64,000 bases of DNA, from contig NZ_KQ758607.1 of assembly GCF_001457025.1 (NCBI RefSeq), positions 104,700 to 168,699 of the forward strand. Direction: 5' to 3'. Below, piece after piece: positions 8,260 to 17,383 of the stretch; position 1 is the stretch's first letter, and each line of letters opens with the position of its first letter. Below the pieces are notes generated by a model. That model saw only the letters and a program-made list of their open reading frames with translations, was not told the origin of the DNA and ran no database searches. Origin of the DNA: Pseudarthrobacter enclensis. GTDB taxonomy: Bacteria; Actinomycetota; Actinomycetes; Actinomycetales; Micrococcaceae. The translations under genes and the position numbers were made by a program.

Positions 8260-9336
8260 ATGCTGTTTTCCCCACTCACCCTCGGCGAACTCGAGCTTCC
8301 CAACCGCCTCGTCATGGCGCCCCTGACGCGCGTCCGTTCAGGTGAAGAAGGCGTCCCCAACGCCCTGGTGGCCGAGCATTACCGCCAGCGCGCTTCCCTG
8401 GGCCTCATCGTCAGTGAGGGCACCTACCCCAGCGCAGGTGCCCGCTCCTACGCCGGCCAGCCCGGGATCTTCACTCCGGCGCAGGTAGCCGGGTGGAAGA
8501 CCGTCACCGACGCAGTGCACGCCGAGGGCGGCCGGATGTTCGCCCAGATCATGCACGGCGGACGGGTCTCGCACCGGGACATCACCGGCGGCGCGGAGAT
8601 CGTGGCGCCCAGCGCAGTCGCAGTGGAAGGTGTTGTCCGCACGCCGGCCGGCAAGCAGCCCTACCCGGTTCCCCGTGCCCTCCATACCGACGAACTGCCC
8701 ATGGTCATCCAGGAATTCGTCAACGCCTCCCTCAACGCCATCGAGGCAGGGTTCGACGGCGTCGAACTCCACGCCGCCAACGGCTACCTCCTGCACGAAT
8801 TCCTCGCCCCCAATTCGAACATCCGCACCGACAGCTACGGCGGATCACCGGAAAACCGCGCCCGCTTCGTGATCGAAACGGTCAACGCGGTGGTGGCGGC
8901 CGTGGGGGCCAACCGGGTAGGTATCCGCATCTCGCCCGAACACAACGTCCAGGGCATCGCCGAGACGGACGCCGACGTTCGAGCCACCTACGAAGTCCTG
9001 GTGGACAGCATCGCTCCGCTCAACCTAGCTTACCTGAGCATCCTCCACCACCAGCCCACCGGCGAACTTGTCCAGGATCTCCGCAACCGTTTTGGCGGCA
9101 CCTTCCTGGTGAACACGGGCTTCGGCGTGGTGACCACCCGGGAAGAAGCCGTCGACCTCGTGGCCGAAGGGCACGCAGACGCGGTCGTGGTGGGACGGCC
9201 TGCCATCGCCAACCCGGACCTCGTCCGGCGATGGCAGGAAGGCCTCCCGCTCAACGAGCCGGACTCCGCCACCTTCTACTCCACAGGCGCTGAAGGTTAC
9301 ACCGACTACCCCTTCTTCGAGAGCCGGAACTCCTAG
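8260..9336 (+). CDS. Old Yellow Enzyme-family alkene reductase
   Basis: 358 aa from ATG 8260 with GAAAGGA about 7 bases upstream. This FMN/NAD(P)H flavoprotein family reduces activated C=C bonds, nitro-esters or maleimides. Landmarks are LFSPLTLGELELPNRLVMAP, AQIMHGGRVSH, the substrate-binding pair in GVELHAANGYLLHEFLAP (H and N), NSNIRTDSYGGSPENR, and the phosphate-binding VVVGRPAIANPDL. It resembles the NemA group. Single gene with its own strong terminator. Confidence 0.93.
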   Translation: MLFSPLTLGELELPNRLVMAPLTRVRSGEEGVPNALVAEHYRQRASLGLIVSEGTYPSAGARSYAGQPGIFTPAQVAGWKTVTDAVHAEGGRMFAQIMHGGRVSHRDITGGAEIVAPSAVAVEGVVRTPAGKQPYPVPRALHTDELPMVIQEFVNASLNAIEAGFDGVELHAANGYLLHEFLAPNSNIRTDSYGGSPENRARFVIETVNAVVAAVGANRVGIRISPEHNVQGIAETDADVRATYEVLVDSIAPLNLAYLSILHHQPTGELVQDLRNRFGGTFLVNTGFGVVTTREEAVDLVAEGHADAVVVGRPAIANPDLVRRWQEGLPLNEPDSATFYSTGAEGYTDYPFFESRNS

Positions 9337-9371
9337 CAGCGAGGCAGGCTAAAAACACCCCCAACAGCAAG

Positions 9372-9407
9372 GACGGCGGCACCCGGTATGGGTGCCGCCG
9401 TCTTTTG
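9372..9407 (+). terminator. Intrinsic terminator of the alkene reductase gene
   Basis: Perfect 13-bp stem (GACGGCGGCACCC and complement) with a 5-base loop and TCTTTTG tail, 35 bases after the stop. The next ~180 bases up to 9588 show no gene or clear signal. Confidence 0.92.
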
Positions 9408-9588
9408 TGCTGCAGGGTGTGCTGTCCCGGCAGCCAAAACCGGAAGCCATCCGACGACCCCCGGCCTACGCGGAATATTGGCCCGCCGGACCCCTCGAGA
9501 AGCCGGCGGTGATCGAATGCTACTCCAGCGAATGGACTTTCGCTAGGGGGGCTCTTACGCCCGGTTATGGAAGGGGGGGAAGGGACGC

Positions 9589-9885
9589 CTACAGCACCGC
9601 CTCGCGGCCGGTTCCCTCCTTCATCACCAGCTTGTCGTCCTGGATGGAGACGAGCACGCTTTTGGGTTTCCCGCTGACCTTGGTGATCGCCTTAAGGCCC
9701 CGGTTGGTGACCTCGACCCCCACCTGCGAACCCTTCGCCGGCAGTTCCACGGAGATCTCCGAAGCGATGCCAAGGATCGGATTCGTGGAAACATCCACGT
9801 CGCGCCACACCTGCTTCCCGTTGACCGTCAGGGTGATGTTGGCCTCCTCGAACCCCTCCTGAAAAACAATCAGCAGTTCCTTCAT
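9589..9885 (-). CDS. Hypothetical small beta-rich protein
   Basis: 98 aa from ATG 9885 (MKELLIVFQEGFEEANITL), with a purine-rich GAGGAAGAGG 5 bases upstream; an earlier start at 9930 is less likely. Alternating hydrophobic and charged residues and many Val/Ile suggest a beta-sandwich, with no signal peptide and no Cys. I do not recognise the family. It is divergent from tex. Confidence 0.6.
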   Translation of the reverse strand: MKELLIVFQEGFEEANITLTVNGKQVWRDVDVSTNPILGIASEISVELPAKGSQVGVEVTNRGLKAITKVSGKPKSVLVSIQDDKLVMKEGTGREAVL

Positions 9886-10026
9886 CACGGCCTCTTCCTC
9901 GAGCAGCAATTGCCTCTGACGGCATATCAACTACAGCACTTCGCGGACCCGAGCGGAATACCTTTGCCGAGTCGCCGGCGGCCCCGGCCGGTGGAGTGCG
10001 GCGGGCACGTAGGGCAAGATGTTCTG

Positions 10027-12453
10027 GTGACTCAACAGCCGCAAGCCCCTTCCGCTGCCCCGAAAGCTCCCCACCAGGACGATGCCATCCACGCCCAGAT
10101 AGCCGGCGAACTTGGCGTCAAGCCCTGGCAGGTCAAGGCGGCGGTCGAACTGCTCGACGGCGGGTCCACCGTCCCGTTCATCGCCCGCTACCGCAAGGAA
10201 GCCACCGGCACCCTGGACGACGGCCAGCTCCGTGAGCTCGAGGACCGCCTGCGCTACCTCCGCGAGCTGGCTGACCGCCGTCGTGCCGTCCTTGAAGCCA
10301 TTGAAGGCCAAGGGCAGCTGACCGCGGACCTGAAGAAGGCAATCCTCGCCGCCGACACCAAGTCCCGGCTGGAGGACATCTACCTGCCTTTCAAGTCCAA
10401 ACGGCGCACCAAGGCCCAGATCGCGCGCGAGGCCGGCCTGGAACCGCTGGCCGATGCTCTCTTGAAGCGGCCGGACCTGGATCCGGAACGTGAGGCCGCC
10501 AAGTACCTCAATGCCGACCATGCCATCGGCGACCCCGCCACGGCACTCAACGGCGCCAGGGCCATCCTCGTCGAACGGGTGGCACAGGACCCCGACCTTG
10601 CCGCCACCCTCCGCGACCGTCTCTGGACCCAGGGCCGGATGGTGTCCCGCGTCAAAAAGGGCAAGGAAGCGGACGGCCAGAAGTTCGCCGACTACTTCGA
10701 CTTCACCCAGTCACCCGCCGGCATGCCCTCGCACCGGGTGCTCGCACTGCTGCGCGGGGAGAAGGACGGCGTCCTGGAACTTGACCTCGCCGAGGCGGAT
10801 CCCGCGGACGACGACGCCCTCGCCGCCGCCCGCGCACGCTACGAATCAGCGGTGGCCAGGTTCCTCGGGGTCGCCGACCGCGGCAGGCCCGCCGATGCCT
10901 GGCTGATGCAGACGGCGCAGGTGGCGTGGAAGTCCAGGGTCCTGGCCCGGCTCACTGCAGACCTTCGCGGCCGCATGTTCGCTGCGGCCGAGGATGAAGC
11001 CGTCCGGGTGTTTGCCGCAAACCTCCGTGACGTCCTGCTGGCCGCCCCCGCGGGGAACCGCCCCACCCTAGGACTGGACCCGGGCCTGCGCACCGGCGTC
11101 AAGGTGGCCGTGGTGGACGGCACGGGCAAGGTGGTGGACACGGACACCGTGTACCCGCACGCCCCGGCCCGGAAGTGGGACGACGCCTTGGCAACGCTTG
11201 TGAAGCTGGCGCGGCAGCACGCCGTCGAACTCGTGGCCATTGGCAACGGAACCGCCTCCAGGGAAACGGACAAGCTGGCCGCTGAGCTCATCAAGCTCCT
11301 GCCGGACGTGGACCGGAAACCGCAGAAACTCGTGGTGTCCGAGGCAGGTGCGTCCGTCTACTCCGCCTCGGCGCTCGCAGCTGCCGAACTTCCCGGAATG
11401 GACGTCTCGCTGCGCGGTGCCGTGTCCATCGCCCGGCGCCTTCAGGACCCGCTTGCCGAACTCGTGAAGATTGATCCCAAATCCATTGGGGTGGGGCAGT
11501 ACCAGCACGATGTGACTGCCTCGAAACTGGACCGCAGCCTTGATGCCGTGGTGGAGGACTGTGTGAACGCCGTGGGCGTCGACGTCAACACCGCGTCGCC
11601 GGCGCTCCTGAGCCGGGTGGCCGGCGTCGGGCCCCTGCTGAGCGAAAACATCGTGGCCTACCGGAACGAAAACGGCCCGTTTGCTAAACGCTCGGACCTC
11701 AAGAAGGTGCCCCGGCTGGGCGCCAAGGCCTTCGAGCAGTGCGCCGGCTTCCTCAGGATCACCGGGGGAGCGGAGCCGTTGGACGCGTCCAGCGTTCACC
11801 CGGAGTCCTACGCGGTGGCCCGGAAGATCCTGGTGGCGGCGGGTGCGGCGCCGGCGTCAACGCTTGATCCCCGCGACTTTGTGGACGACACCTTCGGCCT
11901 GCCCACCGTGACGGACATCCTTGCCGAACTCGACAAGCCGGGCCGTGACCCGCGCCCGGCATTCACCACCGCGACGTTCTCCGAAGGCATTGAAAAGATC
12001 TCCGACCTCAAACCGGGCATGGTCCTGGAGGGGACCGTCACCAACGTGGCCGCCTTCGGGGCGTTCGTGGACGTGGGCGTGCACCAGGACGGGCTGGTCC
12101 ATGTGTCCGCACTGTCCAACCGCTTCGTTTCCGATCCGCGCGAGGTGGTGAAGTCCGGACAGGTGGTGCGCGTCAAGGTGCTGGAAGCCGATCCTGACCG
12201 GAAGAGGATTTCCCTGACGCTGAGGCTCGACGACGAACCGGGCGCCCGTCGGTCCGAGCAGGGTCCCCGCCGGACCGAAGCAGGGCCGCCGCGTGGCGGC
12301 AAGCCTGGCGGCCAGGGCGGCGGTAAGCCCGGCGGCCAGGGCGGCAGGAACAGCGGAGGAAAGAACCCCGGCGGGCGCGCTTCTGCACCCCAGCCGGCCC
12401 CGGCGAACACCGCCATGGCCGAGGCGCTGCGCCGGGCCGGGCTGGGCAAGTAG
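10027..12453 (+). CDS. tex: Tex-family RNA-binding transcription accessory protein
   Basis: 808 aa from GTG 10027; 5' extension to 9910 is unlikely. Order: N-terminal helical Tex domain (VPFIARYRKEATGTLDDGQL), YqgF/RNase H-like domain (LGLDPGLRTGVKVAVVDG, VAIGNGTASRETD), helix-hairpin-helix (VGPLLSENIVAYR), and an S1 domain near residues ~655-725 (GMVLEGTVTNVAAFGAFVDV). A Gly-rich tail with near-repeats of GGKPGGQGG follows, then a helix AMAEALRRAGLGK. Tex binds nucleic acid and acts in transcription and stress tolerance. CAAGAT lies 6 bases before the GTG, so the mRNA is probably leaderless. Confidence 0.95.
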   Translation: MTQQPQAPSAAPKAPHQDDAIHAQIAGELGVKPWQVKAAVELLDGGSTVPFIARYRKEATGTLDDGQLRELEDRLRYLRELADRRRAVLEAIEGQGQLTADLKKAILAADTKSRLEDIYLPFKSKRRTKAQIAREAGLEPLADALLKRPDLDPEREAAKYLNADHAIGDPATALNGARAILVERVAQDPDLAATLRDRLWTQGRMVSRVKKGKEADGQKFADYFDFTQSPAGMPSHRVLALLRGEKDGVLELDLAEADPADDDALAAARARYESAVARFLGVADRGRPADAWLMQTAQVAWKSRVLARLTADLRGRMFAAAEDEAVRVFAANLRDVLLAAPAGNRPTLGLDPGLRTGVKVAVVDGTGKVVDTDTVYPHAPARKWDDALATLVKLARQHAVELVAIGNGTASRETDKLAAELIKLLPDVDRKPQKLVVSEAGASVYSASALAAAELPGMDVSLRGAVSIARRLQDPLAELVKIDPKSIGVGQYQHDVTASKLDRSLDAVVEDCVNAVGVDVNTASPALLSRVAGVGPLLSENIVAYRNENGPFAKRSDLKKVPRLGAKAFEQCAGFLRITGGAEPLDASSVHPESYAVARKILVAAGAAPASTLDPRDFVDDTFGLPTVTDILAELDKPGRDPRPAFTTATFSEGIEKISDLKPGMVLEGTVTNVAAFGAFVDVGVHQDGLVHVSALSNRFVSDPREVVKSGQVVRVKVLEADPDRKRISLTLRLDDEPGARRSEQGPRRTEAGPPRGGKPGGQGGGKPGGQGGRNSGGKNPGGRASAPQPAPANTAMAEALRRAGLGK

Positions 12454-12524
12454 GACCGGAACCCCGGCCGGCTGCCGGGCGCGTCGGGGTTTCGGGCGGG
12501 GCGGCTTTCTGCAAGGGTGGGGAG

Positions 12525-12875
12525 ATGACCTATTTCCTGGAGTACACGGTCCCTGCCGCTTCCAGCGACGCCGAGTTTGAGTTCCCCCATGATGAGATCA
12601 ACCCAGGCACCACGGTTCCCCTCAGCCAGACGGACGCGGACGTTGTCCATGCCCCCGAACTGCCCGCCCGAACGGGCATTGTGGGTGCCACGGTGCCCGA
12701 AGCGAAGCTGGAGGCCGAACAGCTGATTGCCAACAGCCGGGCGTCCGAAGCCTCGTTGTACTTCGATCCGTCCGATTCCCTGCAGGCAGGTGTGGGAACC
12801 CTCGTGGCCACCTTCACCGAGGGCACGGGCTGGCAGGACACCCCCGGGGAGGATCCACAGGGGAGCACGTTCTAG
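12525..12875 (+). CDS. Hypothetical acidic protein
   Basis: 116 aa, starting at ATG 12525 with GGTGGGGAG just upstream. Strongly acidic, no Cys, no membrane segment; ends EDPQGSTF. It overlaps the convergent DUF2071 gene by 4 bases. No family recognised. It follows tex by 71 bases and could be in its transcript. Confidence 0.6.
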   Translation: MTYFLEYTVPAASSDAEFEFPHDEINPGTTVPLSQTDADVVHAPELPARTGIVGATVPEAKLEAEQLIANSRASEASLYFDPSDSLQAGVGTLVATFTEGTGWQDTPGEDPQGSTF

Positions 12876-13717
12876 CGGGTCAGCCCGGATGCTGGCTTCC
12901 CCACCATGCGGGGCATGCCGAACCTCGTCTGCACCCCGGGTGAGTAGAGGACGGACTCCGGCGGCCCCTCTGTCCTGATGCCCGCGGACCCAACCAGCCC
13001 GTCGGCCAGCACGTGGACGTCCGCGTCAAAGAGGGGCCAGGGGCTGTGCGTATTGGGGATGAATGCGGTCTGGCCGAAGAACCGGCCGTGCATGCCGAAC
13101 CGTGCCGTCAGGAAAACGGACAAGGGGTCCGCCGCTGCAGCGCCCAGGCGGGGGACAACGGCAAAATCGCTGCCGGTTCCACTGCCGAAGCGGCGCACCG
13201 AATAGCCCAGCGGGAAGGCTCCGCCACCCGGTACCGCGGTTCCGGCCCCGGTTCCGTGCTGTCCGCCTGCTCCCGGGGGAAATGCCGGCCAGCGCCGGAT
13301 CCTGGACCAGACGTAGGGGATGCCCGCTGCCCGGGTGGCAACCACCACCGGCAGCCGGTTGGCGTCCAGGCTGAGGAACACCACGCCGCGCGTCCCGTCC
13401 GGGGCCCGTGAGTAGAGCCGCACGTTGACCTCGTTGAAGCTCCCCAGATAGGGGATGCCGGGCCCGCGCCCCAGCCCGGCTTGTTCCATCCGGAACCCGA
13501 TGAGGCCTACCCACGAACTTCCGTCAAAGACGTCCGGGCGGACGCCCGCGGGCATGAACCGGGACGCCTCGGCCACGCTGATGCGCCAGTGAAGGAAAAC
13601 GGCGTCCAGCCAGCGCTGGTCGGAGAGCACCGGCGCCGGCAGCCCCGGCGGGTGCAGCCACGCATCGTTCACTGCCGGCCCTGGGCGAGGACCACCGTCG
13701 GGTGTGGGAACAGTCAT
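12872..13717 (-). CDS. DUF2071 (YqjF-like) protein
   Basis: 281 aa. DUF2071 landmarks are WRISVAEASRFMPAGVRPDV, SWVGLIGFRM, GSFNEVNVRLYS, GVVFLSLDANRLPVVVATR and GIPYVWSRI. The fold is acetoacetate-decarboxylase-like and the biological role is unknown. TAGGCT (minus strand, 13724-13729) lies 6 bases before the ATG at 13717, a leaderless arrangement. It converges with the acidic hypothetical gene. Confidence 0.85.
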   Translation of the reverse strand: MTVPTPDGGPRPGPAVNDAWLHPPGLPAPVLSDQRWLDAVFLHWRISVAEASRFMPAGVRPDVFDGSSWVGLIGFRMEQAGLGRGPGIPYLGSFNEVNVRLYSRAPDGTRGVVFLSLDANRLPVVVATRAAGIPYVWSRIRRWPAFPPGAGGQHGTGAGTAVPGGGAFPLGYSVRRFGSGTGSDFAVVPRLGAAAADPLSVFLTARFGMHGRFFGQTAFIPNTHSPWPLFDADVHVLADGLVGSAGIRTEGPPESVLYSPGVQTRFGMPRMVGKPASGLTR

Positions 13718-13796
13718 GGCTGAAGCCTAGACGGCTGGGCAGTACGTGACCCAGCCTGCAGGAAGCGGCTGCCCGCCCCGGAAGCCGCTCAGCCGC

Positions 13797-14657
13797 TCAG
13801 GGGTGCCGTACCCCGTTCCCTGCCAGGACGTCCCTGTACCCTTCCCGGAACGTGGGGAACGCAAAGGTGAAGCCGCTGGCCCGCAACAGGGCGCTGGAAC
13901 ACCTCTTGTTGCCGCCGCGCGCCGGTCCGGCGTCGCCCACCGCCGGGGCGGGGAGCTTCATCTCTGCGGCCAGGAACCTGAGCACTGAGCCAAGGTCGGC
14001 TGCTTCGTTGTCCACTCCGATGTAGACCGGTGCCGGGGCGGGCTCCATGGTGGCAAGATGCACGATGGCGGCCGCGGCGTCGTCGCGGTGGATGCGGTTG
14101 GTGTACCGGATGTCCTCCGGGACGACGGCGGTCCCGCCGCGCACCTGGTCGATCAACCGGGTGCGTCCTGGCCCGTAGATGCCGCCGAGGCGCAGCGAAA
14201 CGGGCGCCGCCGCTGTTCCGGCAAGCCGCGACGCGATGAGGTCTTCGGCTTCCAGCAGGACCCGTCCGGAAAATCCGCCCGGTGCGGCGACGGTGGTCTC
14301 GTCCACCCGGCCGCCGCCGGCGTCGCCGTACACCGCAGTGGAGGAGACAAAAAGCACCCGCCGCGGGACCACGCCGTCGCGCTCCAGCGCATCCAGCACG
14401 TGCGAGGCGCCTTCCACGTAGGCGGCCCGGTAGGCGTCCTCGGTGGGGCTGTCCGCCGCAACGGCAATGACGACGGCGGAGGTGTCCGCCGGCACCGGCG
14501 GCAGGTCTGCGGACGCCAGGTCAGCCGCGACGCCTTCGATGGCGGGCGGCAGTTTCCCGGGGGAGCGGCGCCACCCCACCACGCGGTGCCCCAGGGCGGC
14601 GAACCGCAGCCCGGCTTCGGTGCCCAGATCCCCGCAGCCTGCCAGGAGGACCGTCAT
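13797..14657 (-). CDS. NAD(P)-dependent epimerase/SDR-like protein
   Basis: 286 aa, extended SDR of the YeeZ type. The Rossmann motif is near the start (LLAGCGDLGTEAGLRFAALG), then VVIAVAADSP, LFVSSTAVYGD, LRLGGIYGPGR and IHRDDAAAAI. The classical YxxxK is not clear, so it may be an NAD(P)-binding protein with an altered active site. The gene begins 2 bases after the stop of the upstream MSMEG_6728-family gene, so they share an operon. Substrate unknown. Confidence 0.85.
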   Translation of the reverse strand: MTVLLAGCGDLGTEAGLRFAALGHRVVGWRRSPGKLPPAIEGVAADLASADLPPVPADTSAVVIAVAADSPTEDAYRAAYVEGASHVLDALERDGVVPRRVLFVSSTAVYGDAGGGRVDETTVAAPGGFSGRVLLEAEDLIASRLAGTAAAPVSLRLGGIYGPGRTRLIDQVRGGTAVVPEDIRYTNRIHRDDAAAAIVHLATMEPAPAPVYIGVDNEAADLGSVLRFLAAEMKLPAPAVGDAGPARGGNKRCSSALLRASGFTFAFPTFREGYRDVLAGNGVRHP

Positions 14658-14659
14658 GG

Positions 14660-15580
14660 TCAGGGGGCCTCGACGGGGAAGAAGACCCGGGGATCCTGCA
14701 GCATGGCCGGGTAGGCGAAGGCCGAACGGTCAATGATCTCCGTGACTTCGAAATGCCTGCCGAACCTGCCGTCCGCCAGGGTGATGGGCCGGCCCGTCAC
14801 TTGGCCGACGGCGAACTTGGCGCCCTGTTCGAACGGGACAGCCACGGGCGTCTTGCCCGGCAGCGTGGAGAAAGCCTCCTCTTGGGCGAGTCGCTTGCGG
14901 GTGGGCTTCTTCTGCTGCGGCTTCGGCGGTGCCTTCCGCGGCTCCTTTGAAGGCCGCCGGGACTTCTCCTCGAGGTACACCGGGGTGTAGCCGTCCTCCG
15001 CCCCGGGCTCAACGGCAGCTGCAGCGTTGCGGCGGTTCACCGGCGGCAGGGCCACGGTGTCCAGCGACTGCGGATCTACCTCGGGGTGCGGGTCGCGCAG
15101 GATCCACAGGATCTCCCCGTCCGGCTCCTGCGGAAGGAACTCATGCCGGGGCTCAGGCCAGACGTAGTCCATCTCCGGAATCGCGTCCGGGAAGATCGGA
15201 CTGTAGAACCTGACGTCCTTGTGGACCAGCTTGGAGCGGTGGCTCAGGTGGAATTCCGGGTCGCCAAGCCACGGCGGCAGCGGAATCTTCGATGCATAAT
15301 CCGGGTGCGCTGCCTGCGGGGCGAACTCTGCAATGTTGGCCCGTGTGTTGTCCGGGTGGCCGCGTTCCTCCCATTCGTCCACCATGGCCAGCCCGTACCT
15401 GGTCAGGGCCGGAACATAGCCCATCCACATGCGGATGGCCGGATGGGTCTGCCAGCCGTAGCCGGGAAGCACCAGCGCCCGGAGCGTCTGGAGCGCCTCC
15501 ACCCGCTGTTTGCCGAGCCGGGCGGTGTCCAACGCGGCGGCGCTTTGCCGGAAATCAGGGTACGGGAGGAAGGTTTGCAT
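14660..15580 (-). CDS. MSMEG_6728-family protein with extended C-terminus
   Basis: 306 aa from ATG 15580 (MQTFLPYPDFRQSAAALDTA), chosen because CAGACT lies 6 bases upstream as a leaderless -10. Residues 1-~140 are the conserved family core (LGKQRVEALQTLRALV, THPAIRMWMGY, SHRSKLVHKD), found with pyrimidine-dimer-type proteins. Residues ~195-245 are a basic, Pro-rich linker (RRPSKEPRKAPPKPQQKK), and residues ~255-305 form a small beta domain ending FAYPAMLQDPRVFFP. The C-terminal extension is not part of the core family as I know it. Confidence 0.75.
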   Translation of the reverse strand: MQTFLPYPDFRQSAAALDTARLGKQRVEALQTLRALVLPGYGWQTHPAIRMWMGYVPALTRYGLAMVDEWEERGHPDNTRANIAEFAPQAAHPDYASKIPLPPWLGDPEFHLSHRSKLVHKDVRFYSPIFPDAIPEMDYVWPEPRHEFLPQEPDGEILWILRDPHPEVDPQSLDTVALPPVNRRNAAAAVEPGAEDGYTPVYLEEKSRRPSKEPRKAPPKPQQKKPTRKRLAQEEAFSTLPGKTPVAVPFEQGAKFAVGQVTGRPITLADGRFGRHFEVTEIIDRSAFAYPAMLQDPRVFFPVEAP

Positions 15581-15736
15581 CCACTCAGTCTGACGGCACC
15601 CGGCGGATGTGCCAATTGCAGTGCCGGGCGCCACAGGAAGACACATAAGTTGTCCAAATAGTGGACGCATGCATACTGGAAGGAGGCTGAACCACTAAGA
15701 TCTCCGCAACCCCTCCCGCGTTTTGGAAGCTCCCTC

Positions 15737-16324
15737 ATGACATCTACACCTGAAACAAGCACCATCGCCGCCCGCCCTGCCCTGCCCCGGTACGGGCTGA
15801 TGCTGGGTCCGGAAGCCAACGGCATCCTGGTCCTTGATGAGTTCACCATCGACCCCGCCGCGGCCCGCAAGGAACAGCACGGCTTCCGCGCCGGCATGGC
15901 CACCGTGGCCCGGACCATGCGCCGTATCGCAGCCCTCCGGGTGGTGATCGCCCTCGTGGCCATCGGTAACCTGCCCCTGTTCCTGCTCTCCAGCGGCTGG
16001 TGGATCTACGCCGTCTCGCTCGCCCTGGTGGTGGCCGTGCACACGGCCGTGACGCTGCTGAACAGGCACGAGCCTCGGCTCAAGCAGCGGTCCGCGCTGG
16101 AACTGCACATGCACCGGGAACGCAGCGCCAACTACCGCAAGGTGCGCGACGCCGTGAAGTACATGATCGACACCCCTGCGCGGATGAACGAGCATCTCTA
16201 CCTTGAGCTGCTGGCCGTCAAGCGCGTGGCACTGAACCTGGCCCACGGCACGGTGGCCCTGCTGGACACCACCGACGATTCCGCCTGGAAGGTCCGGATC
16301 GTCCGGGAGATCCCGGCCGCCTAG
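15737..16324 (+). CDS. Hypothetical membrane protein with two TM segments
   Basis: 195 aa from ATG 15737 with GGAAG about 8 bases upstream. A soluble N-terminus (1-60) precedes two helices (~65-80 LRVVIALVAIGNLPLFLL and ~85-100 WWIYAVSLALVVAVHTAVTL). A conserved-looking charged region follows (HRERSANYRKVRDAVKYMIDT). A hairpin TGCCTCCC-N4-GGGAGGCA lies just after the stop. No family recognised. Confidence 0.65.
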   Translation: MTSTPETSTIAARPALPRYGLMLGPEANGILVLDEFTIDPAAARKEQHGFRAGMATVARTMRRIAALRVVIALVAIGNLPLFLLSSGWWIYAVSLALVVAVHTAVTLLNRHEPRLKQRSALELHMHRERSANYRKVRDAVKYMIDTPARMNEHLYLELLAVKRVALNLAHGTVALLDTTDDSAWKVRIVREIPAA

Positions 16325-16372
16325 CGATCCGGTGCCTCCCGGCCCGGGAGGCAGTCCGGAAATACTTAAAGA

Positions 16373-16413
16373 ACGACGCCGGCACGTCCCTTGTGGGGGC
16401 GTGCCGGCGTCGT
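16373..16413 (-). terminator. Terminator for the LysM transglycosylase gene
   Basis: Perfect 14-bp stem (ACGACGCCGGCACG and complement) with a 13-base loop. Read on the minus strand it is followed by TCTTTAAGTATTT, so it fits the gene ending at 16461; it may also stop plus-strand transcripts. Confidence 0.8.
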
Positions 16414-16460
16414 CTTGTGGTCAACGGAATTTGTCTATCGCCGACCTGTCTGATGCCCGC

Positions 16461-17099
16461 TTAGGCGGGGAGCTGGAGGACCTGGCCCTCGAACACGACG
16501 TTGGGGTCCGTGATGGTGTCCAGGTTGGCGTCGGCAAGGTGCTGCCAGCCGCCTGCGATACCCAGCTTATCGGCGACGGAGCTCAGGGTGTCGCCGGCCT
16601 GGAGGGTGTAGGTTTCCCCGCTGAGCGCCACGGAGGTGGCGTGCCGTGCCGGTGCCTGCGCGGCCGGGGCGCTTTCCACTGCGGCTGCCTGCACCGGTGC
16701 CTGCTGGACGGGTGCCTGCTGGATTGGTGCCTGCTGGACAGGGGCGCCGCCGCCGCCATTGAGGCCAAGCTGGGATGAGCAGGACGGCCACGCACCCCAG
16801 CCCTGGGAAGCCTGGACCCGCTCCGCGACCGCGATCTGCTGTTCGCGGCTGGCGTCAGCCGGAGAGCCCGTGCCGCCGTAGGCCTGCCAGGTGCTGGAGG
16901 TGAACTGCAGTCCGCCGGAGAAGCCGTTGCCGGTGTTGGTGGACCAGTTGCCGCCGCTCTCACACTGCGCCAGCGCATCCCAGGTGGACGTGGGCGTGGC
17001 AGCGGTGGCCGCGGACGTGGAGAGGGCAATGCCCGCTGCGGAAAGAGCCGCCACGGTTGCTCCACGGCGCGCGACAGTACGGAAAGAGGATTTATTCAT
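16461..17099 (-). CDS. Rpf-like transglycosylase with LysM domain
   Basis: 212 aa from ATG 17099 with CAGGAG upstream. Signal peptide 1-34 (SAATAA). Residues ~38-115 are the resuscitation-promoting-factor/lysozyme-like domain: STWDALAQCESGGNWS with catalytic Glu47, GLQFTSSTWQAYGG. A low-complexity tether with QQAPIQQAPVQQAPVQ (residues ~125-160) leads to a C-terminal LysM (ETYTLQAGDTLSSVADKLG) that binds peptidoglycan. It is secreted and cleaves the glycan backbone, aiding growth or resuscitation. I looked for a c-di-AMP riboswitch in the leader and did not find its signature. Confidence 0.93.
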   Translation of the reverse strand: MNKSSFRTVARRGATVAALSAAGIALSTSAATAATPTSTWDALAQCESGGNWSTNTGNGFSGGLQFTSSTWQAYGGTGSPADASREQQIAVAERVQASQGWGAWPSCSSQLGLNGGGGAPVQQAPIQQAPVQQAPVQAAAVESAPAAQAPARHATSVALSGETYTLQAGDTLSSVADKLGIAGGWQHLADANLDTITDPNVVFEGQVLQLPA

Positions 17100-17383
17100 G
17101 GTGGTGATGCTCCTGAAGGCCACCGGCGCTGGCTCCGTCCCCGAAGATCGTCGCGCCACTGCCCGCCCCTGACAAATAGAGGTCAACGTCGGTGGCTGCC
17201 GCTGGGCAGTTCTGGTGTAGGCAGCACCGGGCATTCGTGCGCCCGCCGGGCGGGCATGCAATTCACGCTAGGACATCATCCTGGCGTTATCAAATCGAGA
17301 CCGGATGGGCGTTTCGCCTGTTCCAGGCACGGGGACGGTTGCTGGAAAAGCGGGAAACCCCGTACGGGGATTATCCTGACCGG

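Noticed and set aside
17100..17280. Possible c-di-AMP (ydaO) riboswitch before the Rpf-like gene
   Set aside because: Such riboswitches are common before rpf genes, but the conserved GGGGTGAATC and the 3' CCGTCAGCTAACC boxes are not seen; only a short GGGGACGGAGCC resembles it.
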